DNA from: Pirellulales bacterium
Lineage (GTDB): Bacteria; Planctomycetota; Planctomycetia; Pirellulales; Lacipirellulaceae
Assembly: GCA_028279215.1 (NCBI GenBank)
Contig: JANQOF010000026.1
Span: forward strand, 62,001-126,000
Reading direction: 5' to 3'
DNA length: 64,000 bases
The position numbers were made by a program, and so were the translations under genes. The notes beneath the pieces were generated by a model. That model was not told the DNA's origin, did no database searches, and saw only the letters and a list, made by a program, of their open reading frames with translations. Positions 37,551 through 46,914 of the stretch are shown here, piece after piece (the first letter of the stretch is position 1; each line of letters starts with the position of its first letter).

Positions 37551-38048
37551 ATGTCTATGTACATTGGCGAAGCCCTCACCGGCGATGGCAATGAAATCGC
37601 TCACATCGATCTGTTGCTCGGAAGTAAAGACGGGCCCGTCGGAACCGCTTTCGCCAACGCCCTCGCCCGGCAGAGCGAAGGCCACACCAATCTGCTGGCC
37701 GTGCTCACGCCCAACTTGGCCGTGAAGCCCGCAACCGTGATGATCACCAAAGTCACCATCAAGGGCATGAAGCAGGCCGTTCAGATGTTTGGCCCGGCGC
37801 AGGCTGCAGTCGCCAAGGCCGTTGCCGACAGCGTGGCCGACGGCGTGATTGCACAAGACGCGGCGGAAGACCTCGTGTGCGTGTGCGGCGTATTCATCCA
37901 CCCTGAAGCGAAAGACAACAAGAAGATCTATGACTTCAACTACGAAGCTACCAAGATGGCGATCAGGAACGCCATGGAAGGCAAGCCGACCGCCGCGGAG
38001 ATGATTGCCGGCAAAGAGGAAGCCGCCCATCCGTTCCGCGGTTTCTAG
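37551..38048 (+). CDS. fae: Formaldehyde-activating enzyme
   Basis: 165 aa from the ATG at 37551, which follows TAAGGAGA. Fae condenses formaldehyde with tetrahydromethanopterin (H4MPT) to methylene-H4MPT. The catalytic histidine equivalent is His18 (NEIAHIDLLLG), and the family regions GPVGTAFANAL and QSEGHTNLLAVLTPNL are intact. In a heterotroph this implies formaldehyde detoxification or C1 oxidation through H4MPT. It is followed 75-80 bases later by the methylene-H4MPT dehydrogenase gene on the same strand, so the two steps are probably co-expressed. Confidence 0.97.
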   Translation: MSMYIGEALTGDGNEIAHIDLLLGSKDGPVGTAFANALARQSEGHTNLLAVLTPNLAVKPATVMITKVTIKGMKQAVQMFGPAQAAVAKAVADSVADGVIAQDAAEDLVCVCGVFIHPEAKDNKKIYDFNYEATKMAIRNAMEGKPTAAEMIAGKEEAAHPFRGF

Positions 38049-38129
38049 ACGCATCGGTCATCTGCTCGAGCGTCGAACGCTTAATGTTTCCCGTTGGAAG
38101 AGGAGCCAGTGTAAGGGCCCGTTGTGGAA

Positions 38130-39002
38130 ATGCTTCCGAAGATACTCGTTTGCCTAGACACCGACTCCCAGCCTAGCGTGTTCGACGGCGTGGTAGCGGT
38201 GGATGCAGGCGTCGAACATGTGTTCCGACACGGCGGCGTAACACCCGACGCCGTCCGCGATTTGGTGTACGGTGCCATCTTCACCCGCAGCCCAAGCGAA
38301 CTGAAGCATACGGCAATCTTCGTGGGCGGCAGCAACGTCGTGGCCGGCGAGCAGTTGCTTGCCGCGGTGACAAACACGTGCTTCGGTCCGATGCGCGTAT
38401 CATGCATGCTCGACTCGAACGGCTCCAACACCACCGCCGCGGCGGCTGTACTTGCCGCTGGCCGGCATGTCGATCTCTCCCGTTCAACCGTTGCCGTGTT
38501 GGCCGGCACAGGGTCGGTAGGCAAGCGAGTTCTCCGAATGCTGGCCGACGATGGCGCCCGGACGCGACTAGGTTCTCGAACCATTCAACATGCAGAGGAA
38601 GTGGCAAATCAGGTGCGCAGGCAAGCGCCGCAAGCCGATATCGAGTGCATCGTGACCACCACCGAATCCGGCCTGCGGCAAGCGCTCGACGGCGCGAATG
38701 TGGTGATTGCCAGCGGGCCACCGGGCATCGAACTACTGGCCGGCGCGATCCGTAGCGACTACCCCAATCTGGCAGTGGCTATCGATTTGAACGCCGTTCC
38801 GCCGTTGGGCATTGCCGAGATCGATGTCTCCGACAAGGCGGTCGACCAGAATGGCACCATTTGCTACGGCGCGATCGGCGTTGGCGGAACTAAGATGAAA
38901 ATCCATCGGGCAGCGATCGCGAAACTCTTCACCGCAAACGATCTAGTGCTCGACGCGACCGAAATCTACGCCCTTGGCAAGCAACTTGAAGCAGCCCGAT
39001 AG
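38130..39002 (+). CDS. mtdB: NAD(P)-dependent methylene-tetrahydromethanopterin dehydrogenase (MtdB/MtdC type)
   Basis: 290 aa from the ATG at 38130 (a GTG six bases upstream is an alternative). It oxidises methylene-H4MPT, the Fae product, to methenyl-H4MPT. The N-terminal pterin-binding part contains DGVVAVDAGVEHVFRHGGV and the central Rossmann motif is VAVLAGTGSVGKRV. The end GTICYGAIGVGGTKMKIHR is typical of the family. Planctomycetes have been reported to use the related MtdC class, and I cannot separate MtdB from MtdC by eye. mch and fhc genes for later steps are not in the window. Confidence 0.9.
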   Translation: MLPKILVCLDTDSQPSVFDGVVAVDAGVEHVFRHGGVTPDAVRDLVYGAIFTRSPSELKHTAIFVGGSNVVAGEQLLAAVTNTCFGPMRVSCMLDSNGSNTTAAAAVLAAGRHVDLSRSTVAVLAGTGSVGKRVLRMLADDGARTRLGSRTIQHAEEVANQVRRQAPQADIECIVTTTESGLRQALDGANVVIASGPPGIELLAGAIRSDYPNLAVAIDLNAVPPLGIAEIDVSDKAVDQNGTICYGAIGVGGTKMKIHRAAIAKLFTANDLVLDATEIYALGKQLEAAR

Positions 39003-39045
39003 GCACCATCTCGCAGCACTGATCGTTCAGACTTAGACTGGGGTA

Positions 39046-39753
39046 ATGCGACCGCACGTCGATGCCACGGGATTGGCTACGGATGGGTTCTGCCTGGTCC
39101 AACATGCCATAGACAAACAAGCCGTGAGCGAGTTGCTCGCCGAGTTGGCCATTCTGTCCAATGCTGACGGTGGAGTTCGCTCTGGCTCGCCCAACGCGCG
39201 GGGCCTGCTGGAGCGATGTCCTGCCGTCAGGCGCATTGCTAACGGAAAGAGCATCCAGCAGATCGTCGACCCAGTGCTGGGGCCTGAAGCGTTCGCGGTG
39301 CGCGGGCTACTGTTCGACAAGGTACCCGACGCCAACTGGCAGGTTGGCTGGCATCAGGACGTGATCATTCCGGTCGCCCGCAAGGTCGAGACGCCAGGCT
39401 TTGGGCCGTGGAGTGTCAAGCAAGGCGTGCCGCACGTTCGCCCTCCGGCTGACGTGCTCGCCGGGATGCTAACGCTCCGCATCCACCTCGACGACTGCCC
39501 AAGCAGCAACGGCCCACTCGAGGTACTACCCGGAACGCATCGGTTGGGAATCGTCAAAGAAGAACACGTACGCGAAGTTGCGGCCAACCGAAGCCCCACG
39601 ATGTGCACCGCGTCGGCGGGCGACGTGCTGGTCATGCGACCACTCATCTTCCACCGCTCCGGCCACACCACAACCAATGGTCACCGCCGCGTGGTGCATT
39701 TGGAATTTGCGGCGAAGGATTTGCCGGGTGGGGTGGAGTGGTGGGGTGGGTAG
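39046..39753 (+). CDS. Phytanoyl-CoA dioxygenase (PhyH) family protein
   Basis: 235 aa Fe(II)/2-oxoglutarate oxygenase. The HXD iron motif is His103-Gln-Asp105 (VGWHQD), the distal histidine is His203 or His207 (IFHRSGH), and Arg214 (NGHRRVVHLEF) probably binds 2-oxoglutarate. The core segment GPLEVLPGTHRLG is typical. It follows mtdB by 44 bases on the same strand. Substrate is unknown; PhyH members act on small molecules, lipids or secondary metabolites. A functional tie with the C1 genes is not evident. Confidence 0.85.
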   Translation: MRPHVDATGLATDGFCLVQHAIDKQAVSELLAELAILSNADGGVRSGSPNARGLLERCPAVRRIANGKSIQQIVDPVLGPEAFAVRGLLFDKVPDANWQVGWHQDVIIPVARKVETPGFGPWSVKQGVPHVRPPADVLAGMLTLRIHLDDCPSSNGPLEVLPGTHRLGIVKEEHVREVAANRSPTMCTASAGDVLVMRPLIFHRSGHTTTNGHRRVVHLEFAAKDLPGGVEWWGG

Positions 39754-39756
39754 CGC

Positions 39757-40215
39757 CTAGCGCTTGATCTGGCGACCTTGGAAATTCGGCGGCTGGATAT
39801 CCTTGATCGACACGTCGATCGCGAATGTGTTGTCTTCGCCGGCTTTCACTTCAAGCGCTTTGCCCCTTACGGGTACGCGTTTGAAGCTCGGAATCCCAGC
39901 GGGCAGCTTCGAGTCATCGGCGGGCCCGTATAGCGTGACCATGTGCTCGCCAACCACAGCCCCGTCCCCTTTGCTGTACGTCGACAATTCGAATGCGCCG
40001 TTCTCGTCAAGCCAGCCGATCGCTGGTTTGCCCGCATCAATGGCATCGCCGACGGCGCGAGGGGCAAACATTACTTGCCCGGCTGTAAGCGGCATTCCAT
40101 CTACTGTCACCACGCCAGTCACAGGCGCCAGTTCGTAAGGCGACTGGTTACACCCAGCAACGAGCAGAATGACGCTCAAAGAGCCAATCAGATACACAAT
40201 CCGGGTGCGGCTCAT
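39757..40215 (-). CDS. Small lipoprotein with carboxypeptidase-regulatory-like fold
   Basis: 152 aa. A lipobox ends the signal (LSVILLVAGC, Cys22), so the protein is a lipoprotein. The mature part (VTGVVTVDGMPLTAGQVMF, then GWLDENGAFELSTY) is a transthyretin-like or carboxypeptidase-regulatory beta sandwich, common in planctomycetes. It lies directly downstream of a DUF1559 gene on the same strand; such DUF1559/lipoprotein pairs are a recurrent planctomycete unit (family knowledge). Role unknown, presumably in surface structure. Confidence 0.78.
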   Translation of the reverse strand: MSRTRIVYLIGSLSVILLVAGCNQSPYELAPVTGVVTVDGMPLTAGQVMFAPRAVGDAIDAGKPAIGWLDENGAFELSTYSKGDGAVVGEHMVTLYGPADDSKLPAGIPSFKRVPVRGKALEVKAGEDNTFAIDVSIKDIQPPNFQGRQIKR

Positions 40216-40269
40216 AGAGTTATTCGACCGGCTCAGATGCTCAATGAATTCAGGCGACGAACGCGGAGC

Positions 40270-41355
40270 CTAAAGGCCCTCAACAACGTATCCATCATCT
40301 CGATTTCCGAGCAACGCAAACGTGCGCAGCTCTAGGTTTTCGGTCAGGAACTGCACCGAGCCATCGACAAATCCAAAGAATGCGCCACCGACATGCCAAC
40401 TGTAGGCGCAGTCGTCTCGCGAACTGCCGCCTGGCAACCTGGCCTCGTCCAGTTCGCTAAGTGGAATCTCAACACCCCCACCGAGATTACAATTAATCAA
40501 GTCTTGTGTCTTAAAGAGCGTGGCACCGTCCTCGCTGGAACTGCCGATCCACATGGGGAAGTCGGTCTGATTTACCGCGTAAGATGATTCGCCGACCGCG
40601 ATGGTTTTCGTTGTGCCATCGGGGATGTTCTTGATACGGATCCGCGTGTAGCGGTACTTGACGACGATGTCGTCGAAATCGAGTTCGCCGTCACCATTGA
40701 TGTCGAGGTCCCAGCAATAACCCTCGAGCAATCCTTCACCAGTCCGCCAGAACATTCCATTGTCACAGTACCCGCGCGATCCTTTGTAATGCGATGCACC
40801 GTATCCAACGGTACCCGGATCGGCGGGATTCACCGCCTTCCAACCCCGCTGGAAGAACTCCGCGTCCGGAACCCGCTCCGGCATTGACGACGACGATACT
40901 GTAGGGCAGAGGAACGCCGGAATCACCGTATCCCCGCCAGGGATCGGCGCCATGTTAGCTAGCTGTGCGGCACCAATAATATCGGGCTGCCAGGGATCGC
41001 CGCTGTAGGTGCCGCCACCACCTGGTTTCGGAACTTGGTTGTTCACCAGTAGTTCGTATGCCGCGTTTTGCTCCATGTATGGCAGCAGCTTCGAAGCCCA
41101 GCCCAACCCATCTTCCTGAGGCTTTGGATCTGCGCTATACACACCACGCGGGAACTGTCCATGCGAGTCGTGATAACCCAGTAGAGCAAGCCCAATCTGC
41201 TTGAGATTGTTCTGGCACTGCGCACGTCGCGCAGCCTCGCGAGCTGACTGGACCGCTGGCAACAGCAAACCTACAAGGATGCCGATGATGGCAATTACTA
41301 CCAAAAGCTCAACCAAAGTGAATGCGCGAAATCGGTATCGGACGACTCGATCCAT
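40270..41355 (-). CDS. DUF1559 pseudopilin-like protein with an EF-hand-like loop
   Basis: 361 aa. Pseudopilin-like start: MDRVVRYRFRAFTLVELL with the hydrophobic stretch to residue 33, and an H-X9-DG end (HVGGAFFGFVDG). Unlike its neighbour it carries a calcium-loop insert at 218-229, with Asp218, Asn220, Asp222, Gly223, Asp226 and Asp229 spaced as in a dockerin or EF-hand loop. Upstream, divergently, is a PEP-CTERM protein that also has a dockerin-like segment. Probably a surface-exported component; function unknown. Confidence 0.9.
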   Translation of the reverse strand: MDRVVRYRFRAFTLVELLVVIAIIGILVGLLLPAVQSAREAARRAQCQNNLKQIGLALLGYHDSHGQFPRGVYSADPKPQEDGLGWASKLLPYMEQNAAYELLVNNQVPKPGGGGTYSGDPWQPDIIGAAQLANMAPIPGGDTVIPAFLCPTVSSSSMPERVPDAEFFQRGWKAVNPADPGTVGYGASHYKGSRGYCDNGMFWRTGEGLLEGYCWDLDINGDGELDFDDIVVKYRYTRIRIKNIPDGTTKTIAVGESSYAVNQTDFPMWIGSSSEDGATLFKTQDLINCNLGGGVEIPLSELDEARLPGGSSRDDCAYSWHVGGAFFGFVDGSVQFLTENLELRTFALLGNRDDGYVVEGL

Positions 41356-41568
41356 GGGGTCTCAAGAACTGGAACAGGGGAGGATTGGTAACCGGGAAGA
41401 GGCGATAGTACCAAACCGGGCTGAAGCTGACAATTAATTACTTGAAATCCAAACGCCGCATTCACGGAAACTTAACAATCGCGTGTAGACTTGCGGGATT
41501 GTCGGCTTCTGAACATCTTCGCAGCATCACGACTTTGAACTGGTTCAGCAATGGGAGATCATCGAACA

Positions 41569-42960
41569 ATGAAGTTAGAAATGGCGGCAACTTCGCAGCT
41601 CTTATGCCTACTGATTGGGTGTGGAGGACAACTTGCGCTTGCAGGTGCACCAATCCCAGAGCTGTACATCAACGAAATCTTCTCCGATCCAGGTGGATCC
41701 GGCCTTGACGAGGAGGACGAGTACATCGAACTTCGGGGCACACCTGGAGCGTCTTTAGCCGACCACTACTTGATCTTCATTGAGAACGAAATATCCGGCA
41801 CAGCTAACCCCGGCGTGATCGACAATATCTTCGACTTCAATGCGGTGGACGCCGGCGTCCCGTCACTTGGCAGCAACGGTTTTCTAACGATCCGACAGAA
41901 AGATAGCCCCTACACAGTCGCCCCAGGCACTACCGACCTTGTGAATCAAGGTGCCGGCTTGTCTGTCCCGAACTTACCTTTTCCACCACCGCCAGGGTAC
42001 GGAAGTATTGGGCAGCCTGACGGCATCACCGGTGGGAATAGCACAATCGGCGCATCCGACAGACCCAGTCCTGGCAGCGCGTTCCGAGAGGGAAAGATTG
42101 AAAATGGCGGCTTTACCGCAATGCTCATTCGCAACGATGGTGGGCTGCCCCCAAGCCTGTACGCGGACGAGGATCAGCTCGTGGACGTCGACATCGACAC
42201 CAACAATGACGCTGAGATCGACATCGACGATAATAGCAATGGAATCATCGAAGGTTTTCAACCTGAATGGGTCATCATTGACGCGATTGGCGTGGCGACC
42301 GAACCGGGCGAGCCTGATTCCTACCTGTACGGCATGGTGAACTTTGGTGCGGATAATGTAGCCGATCCAAATATTCCAGCAGGTGCAACCTACACGTCCA
42401 CGGGGTATGAGATTGAGTACGTCGGACGCTGGGGCAATTCTACTGGTCAAACGGCCGAAGACTGGCACGCATCGAATCTGACCGACGACCTCGGATCGGG
42501 GACAACCGGCCTGCCCGACTGGCGACAATCGCGGGCCGATCCACACGCGATCAATGACGGCGACCCAACGACTCCTGCGCCGGAAACCCCGCTGGAGCAG
42601 TTGGAAAGCACCCAAGGAGTTCCCTACGGAACAAAGCTTGCCGACACGCTTGGGGCACCCAACTTCATTTTCGGCGATTTCAACAAGGATGGATACGTTA
42701 CGTTGGCCGATTACACCGTGTGGCGTGACTCGATTGGCGATGGTGTTGGAATCGAGACGGCCCATCCACCCGCGGATCCCAATCACGACTTTGATGTCGA
42801 CGCCGACGACTATGCCATCTTCAAAGCCAACTTCGGTGCTCCATCCGCCGCCAGCAATGGCTCGCTAGTCGCTTCACAAGTCTCGGTACCCGAGCCCGCT
42901 TCGTGGGTGTTGGCCATGTCGTTCGGGGCCGCTTTAGTTGCAGGGCAACGATTACGATAG
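41569..42960 (+). CDS. PEP-CTERM protein with lamin-tail-like and dockerin-like segments
   Basis: 463 aa from the ATG at 41569 (an ATG at 41551 is in frame). Signal peptide about 1-26, cleaved near ALAGA. The N-terminal domain (ELYINEIFSDPGGSGLDEED, then EYIELRG) is a lamin-tail-like beta domain. The C-terminal part has a dockerin-type repeat (DFNKDGYVTLADYTVWRD, then DFDVDADDYAIF). It ends in a PEP-CTERM sorting signal: VPEPASWVLAMSFGAALV plus an Arg-rich tip. Such proteins are processed by exosortase and anchored or released at the surface. It is one of three PEP-CTERM genes in a row. Confidence 0.88.
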   Translation: MKLEMAATSQLLCLLIGCGGQLALAGAPIPELYINEIFSDPGGSGLDEEDEYIELRGTPGASLADHYLIFIENEISGTANPGVIDNIFDFNAVDAGVPSLGSNGFLTIRQKDSPYTVAPGTTDLVNQGAGLSVPNLPFPPPPGYGSIGQPDGITGGNSTIGASDRPSPGSAFREGKIENGGFTAMLIRNDGGLPPSLYADEDQLVDVDIDTNNDAEIDIDDNSNGIIEGFQPEWVIIDAIGVATEPGEPDSYLYGMVNFGADNVADPNIPAGATYTSTGYEIEYVGRWGNSTGQTAEDWHASNLTDDLGSGTTGLPDWRQSRADPHAINDGDPTTPAPETPLEQLESTQGVPYGTKLADTLGAPNFIFGDFNKDGYVTLADYTVWRDSIGDGVGIETAHPPADPNHDFDVDADDYAIFKANFGAPSAASNGSLVASQVSVPEPASWVLAMSFGAALVAGQRLR

Positions 42961-43133
42961 CATTCATCACGACTCTAGAGTTTAGGCGTGGCATTGGTCT
43001 TCGCTGGGCAGCGCGGAGGCCAATGCCACATCACAATTACCGTACAACCTCAATCTTCGGTCTATTCCAGCTTAGCATTGCCACTAGTGTTACGAACCCT
43101 AACCGTGGGATCCTTTACACTTATACGCGCTTG

Positions 43134-43901
43134 TCAAACCACAGGTTCTACCTTGTAGTTACGAAGCGCAAACGCCAGTGCCGCAATTAGAGCCAAGCCA
43201 AGAATGCAGGTTGCGGGCTCAGGAACACGGATCACCGTAATCCCTTGCAACCGGGCGCCGTTGCCGATTGGATCATTCTGCGGCACCAGGTGATCCAGTT
43301 GCCCATACGTCAGCATGAATTTCTGGCCGGCGGCATAGGGAATACCCAGCGAGAGCGACTTGTCATCAACCGGGCCCCCCTCCTGCAAGAAGATAACTTC
43401 GCCGGACACGTCAATTAGGCCAGAGTCAGCGGTGCTGTTCTCAAACGAGTCGAAAAAATACCTATCTGGATCACCTGCGGTTTGCAATAAGAAGTACTCG
43501 TACGGTTCGTCCTTCACCCCGTCGAAGTCCAGCTCTGTAAGTACTCCGGGGGTGTCGAAGGAGAACGTCATGAAATCGGCTCCGACTGGCTGACTGGTCG
43601 ATACGTCTCGCAACACGTCAAACTTGTCGACACCTTCGTCGAATGCCGTTGGATCGCCTCTACTTTCGATCCCGAGGCCGCTGTTGAACTCGCGAAACCT
43701 AGCGCCGGCAAACCCTGGCCCGGCGGACAGAGACATAGTGATACCGTCTTCGGTGACTTGTCCAGTCGACCGAAAGTTGAGGCCGTTTGTCGTGGTACGA
43801 AAGGAGAATGCTGACTGCCCGGCGCTAATCTGCGGCACTTGAATAACTAGCGAGCAAACACTGATGACGCCGAGGGAGATAAGCTGATGGCATGAGCGCA
43901 C
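43134..43901 (-). CDS. PEP-CTERM secreted protein
   Basis: 255 aa from a GTG at 43901, which follows AAGGGA; the reading frame is open further upstream but no better start exists. The signal peptide runs to about residue 28 (VISVCSLVIQVPQISAG). The mature region is a beta-rich low-complexity surface type (TELDFDGVKDEPYEYFLL), followed by the PEP-CTERM signal VPEPATCILGLALIAALAF and an Arg/Lys tip. No enzymatic motif recognised. It shares orientation with the downstream lamin-tail PEP-CTERM gene, separated from it by about 105 bases. Confidence 0.78.
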   Translation of the reverse strand: MRSCHQLISLGVISVCSLVIQVPQISAGQSAFSFRTTTNGLNFRSTGQVTEDGITMSLSAGPGFAGARFREFNSGLGIESRGDPTAFDEGVDKFDVLRDVSTSQPVGADFMTFSFDTPGVLTELDFDGVKDEPYEYFLLQTAGDPDRYFFDSFENSTADSGLIDVSGEVIFLQEGGPVDDKSLSLGIPYAAGQKFMLTYGQLDHLVPQNDPIGNGARLQGITVIRVPEPATCILGLALIAALAFALRNYKVEPVV

Positions 43902-44006
43902 GAAATGTCCCTTATGTGTCGGGCGTGATGTGAATTGGACCAAACGAAAACGCGACCGCGCCGGCAAGTCCAGCGCGGTCGCTATTATGCGAATCTGCCG
44001 CACGCT

Positions 44007-44690
44007 TTAGGCGAGGCGAATACGAAGCGCGGCGATTGCGGTGCCCATGAGCAGCAACACAATAGCGCCTGGCTCTGGCACCTCTGCAAGGTAGCCAGGA
44101 GTTGCGATGGCCGGCTGACCTGCGTTGTTTACGTCGTTGGTGATCGCCGCATAGCTGGGATGGCTGAAAATCCCGTTGTAGACGTCGAACGAACCCCCAC
44201 CAGCAGTGTTGGCGTCGGGGTAACTCTCAAAGTCGATGATGTCGCCTGCGTCTACCCCGTTCATGTCGGCGTCGAGGAACAACGTCGCACCGTCGCCACT
44301 TTGGCTCAGACCTGAGCCACTGTACTCACCGATCGCGGGGAGCACAATGTCGTCGCCCCAAAGTGTGAACCAATCGTTCGCACCTGCGGGACCGCCATCA
44401 ATGAACACCACCGACTCGCCCGGGGCAATCGTGGCTGGACCTGCAAAGTTGATTGGGTCGGCAACGGCGAAGTCTTGCGAGTCGTCGTCGTAGTACAGCT
44501 TCCCGTCCGCTGCCTCGGTCCAGGCCATGTCGCCGAAGTTGGTTACTTCGAACCAATCCTCGGTTAGATTGGCACCCGGCTCATTTCCGGACCAGATTTC
44601 GGTGATCTGCAAATTAAAGGCACCCAAGGCAGTGGTGCCAGAAACCGCTACCGTAACCAAGGCGGCAGCAAATAGATTTGTTTGCGTCAT
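44007..44690 (-). CDS. PEP-CTERM protein with lamin-tail-like domain
   Basis: 227 aa. Signal peptide 1-22 (MTQTNLFAAALVTVAVSGTT). The mature part starts FNLQITEIWSGNEPG and DWFEVTNFGD, a lamin-tail-like beta domain similar in plan to the protein at 41569. The C-terminus is a PEP-CTERM signal (VPEPGAIVLLLMGTAIAA, then LRIR). The two lamin-tail proteins differ in length and have little other identity by eye. Probably surface-exposed. Confidence 0.85.
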   Translation of the reverse strand: MTQTNLFAAALVTVAVSGTTALGAFNLQITEIWSGNEPGANLTEDWFEVTNFGDMAWTEAADGKLYYDDDSQDFAVADPINFAGPATIAPGESVVFIDGGPAGANDWFTLWGDDIVLPAIGEYSGSGLSQSGDGATLFLDADMNGVDAGDIIDFESYPDANTAGGGSFDVYNGIFSHPSYAAITNDVNNAGQPAIATPGYLAEVPEPGAIVLLLMGTAIAALRIRLA

Positions 44691-44882
44691 TAAGACTTCT
44701 CCTTACTCAATGGTTGGAAACTCCGAGGGAGCCAGCAGTCGACCTACTTAGTCGAGGGAAAACTCGCAGGCATGCAGTCTACTGCGAATCGCCAATGCTT
44801 ATGTGAATGCAGCGTGCAGAAACAGAGAAGATTGCATTAAGAACCCGTTAATGCGGGTCGTTTCGTGAGCAAGCTCCTGCGA

Positions 44883-46697
44883 TTAACCCACCAGCCCCTC
44901 TTTCCCCATCCGGTCGCAAAAATCGCCAAAGCTCTCGCCTGGCTCTCGAGCTTCGCCGAATTGTTTGAGCACCGGCACGAGCGTGGGTACTACGTCGGCG
45001 GCGGGGACCAGATCTTTGTAGATCCAATTCAGCCGATCGCCCTGGCGACGGCCACCAAGGAAAATCGTGTACTTGCCCTTGGTCTTGCCCACTAAGCCAA
45101 TGTCGGCGTTGTAAGGTCTGGAGCAACCGTTTGGACAACCCGTCATGCGTGTGGTAAACACTTCCTCCTCAAGGCCAAGGGCTTCGAGCTGCTGCTCCAT
45201 CTCGTCCATGATGGTCGGCAACATTCGCTCGCTTTCGGTGACGGCGAGTCCGCACATGGGTAGGGCGGGGCAGGCCATGCTCCAGCGGCGCGAATTGGTG
45301 ACCTCGTCGGTTAGTGTAACACCGTGGTGGACGAGTGTGCCTTCGAGCCGCTCGCGATCGTCTTCGGTGAGGTCACAAAAGATCAGATTTTGATGCGGTG
45401 TGAGCCGGATGGGTGGTGCGATGGTGGTCGTAATCTCACGGAGGGCCGTCATCAATTGCACCTCCTCGGTGTCTTTGACGCGGCCGTTTTCGACAAACAG
45501 CCCATAGAACCAGCGGCCATCGCCCTGCTCGTGCCAGCCAAGCGAATCGTTGTAGTCGGCCACCTTAATGGGGCGCGGCGGCTGAAGGTCGTGCCCCAAG
45601 TATTCTTCGACCTTTTTCGTAAACTTCGGCAGGCCCCAGTTGCGAATGAGGTACTTAAGGCGGGCAGTCTTACGGTCGCTGCGATTGCCGAAGTCGCGCT
45701 GCACGCGCAGAATTGCCTTGGCCACGCCGATTACCGCGGCGTTCGATTCATCTACGGGCACGAAGGCCATTGGCTGGGCAATGCCGACGAATGTCTTCGC
45801 AGCGCTAGGCGTGACGCCCATGCCGCCGCCAACCAGCACGTTGTATCCCACGACCCGCCAATCTTCGCAGACCGCGAGTAGCCCAATGTCCTGAGCATAG
45901 ACATCCGCCGAGTTGTCGCCTGGAATCGCCACGCCAAGCTTGAACTTTCGAGGCAAGTAGGCCTTGCCATACAACGGCTCGGAGTCTTTGTGCTTGGCCG
46001 AACCGTTGGTGGCCACGTTGGTCTTGGCCCCGGTTTCCGAATCGGTAAGCCAAATCTCGTGGTACGCGGTGGTGTTGGGCTTGAGTTCGAGCGCCAACTC
46101 GTCGGCCAATTGCTGCATCTGGTCGTAGACGGGGTCGCTCTTGTACGGCGCGGGCGAGCACATCAGATTCCGCCGCACGTCGCCACACGCGGCAAGCGTG
46201 GTGAGTTGCACCTCGTTGATGCGGCGAATCGCTTGCTTCAGATTCGATTTGAGAACACCGTGCAACTGCAGGCCTTGCCGGGTAGTGATGCGGAGTGTGC
46301 CGTCACCCAATTGCGTGCCGAGGTCCAAGTGCTCGAGCAATTGCTGGCTGGTGATTTTGCCGCCTGGCACAGCGGTACGCACCATGAAGCTGTAGTACTT
46401 GCCGCCTGGGACGCCTTCGGCCTTGGCTTCTGCCCGTCGATCGCGATTGTCTTGCTCGTACGTTCCGTGATGCTTAAGCAGCACGCCATTGGGCCCGCTA
46501 AAGTTTGGCGCGTCGTTGGTTAGTTCTTCGGCAATCGTGCCGCGCAGGTAGTTACTACCGATTTTGATGCCTTCGGCCTTGCTCGGCTTGGGTTCATCGG
46601 TGGTTGGCTTGGTGGCTTCGGCCTTGCTCGCCTTGAGCATATCGAGCGGGTTCGGCTTCTTGGCAGCTGGTGTGGGCTGGTCGGAGGGGGCAGACAT
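44883..46697 (-). CDS. Siroheme-dependent nitrite/sulfite reductase (ferredoxin type)
   Basis: 604 aa hemoprotein. It binds a siroheme coupled to a [4Fe-4S] cluster; ligands are Cys476, Cys482 (CPALPMC), Cys521 and Cys525 (CPNGC). The two-fold repeated core is complete, with substrate and siroheme residues in LRITTRQGLQLHGV near 131-144. Residues 1-45 are an extra Lys/Pro/Ala-rich extension. It resembles the ferredoxin-dependent sulfite reductase family of assimilatory sulfur metabolism, but nitrite reduction cannot be excluded. No cysG, cysJ or ferredoxin gene is adjacent. Confidence 0.92.
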   Translation of the reverse strand: MSAPSDQPTPAAKKPNPLDMLKASKAEATKPTTDEPKPSKAEGIKIGSNYLRGTIAEELTNDAPNFSGPNGVLLKHHGTYEQDNRDRRAEAKAEGVPGGKYYSFMVRTAVPGGKITSQQLLEHLDLGTQLGDGTLRITTRQGLQLHGVLKSNLKQAIRRINEVQLTTLAACGDVRRNLMCSPAPYKSDPVYDQMQQLADELALELKPNTTAYHEIWLTDSETGAKTNVATNGSAKHKDSEPLYGKAYLPRKFKLGVAIPGDNSADVYAQDIGLLAVCEDWRVVGYNVLVGGGMGVTPSAAKTFVGIAQPMAFVPVDESNAAVIGVAKAILRVQRDFGNRSDRKTARLKYLIRNWGLPKFTKKVEEYLGHDLQPPRPIKVADYNDSLGWHEQGDGRWFYGLFVENGRVKDTEEVQLMTALREITTTIAPPIRLTPHQNLIFCDLTEDDRERLEGTLVHHGVTLTDEVTNSRRWSMACPALPMCGLAVTESERMLPTIMDEMEQQLEALGLEEEVFTTRMTGCPNGCSRPYNADIGLVGKTKGKYTIFLGGRRQGDRLNWIYKDLVPAADVVPTLVPVLKQFGEAREPGESFGDFCDRMGKEGLVG

Positions 46698-46713
46698 CGC
46701 GCAATGCTTGGGT

Positions 46714-46757
46714 TAGGTGGGTAGCGCAGGAGCTATTACTCAGCGCTACCTACTGCC
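46714..46757. repeat. Intergenic palindrome (GTAGCGC words)
   Basis: The left arm taggtgggtagcgc and the right arm gcgctacctactgcc pair over about 14 bases with one or two mismatches and a 14-base loop. It lies in the divergent gap before pgpA and the sulfite reductase, where no ribosomal gene is near, so the repeat class is not limited to the translation cluster. Confidence 0.6.
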
Positions 46758-46914
46758 AGAATGAATGCAAGCGACTTGTGGTGTGGTTCTTTACCACATC
46801 GCTAAACATTCGCTAGATTATTGGATCACATCCGCAATCATAGCTGCCAAGCAGCCCGAAGAAAACGGCGAAAGCCGCTTTCGACAAACCTCCTATTCGC
46901 GGGCAACTGCCGTT

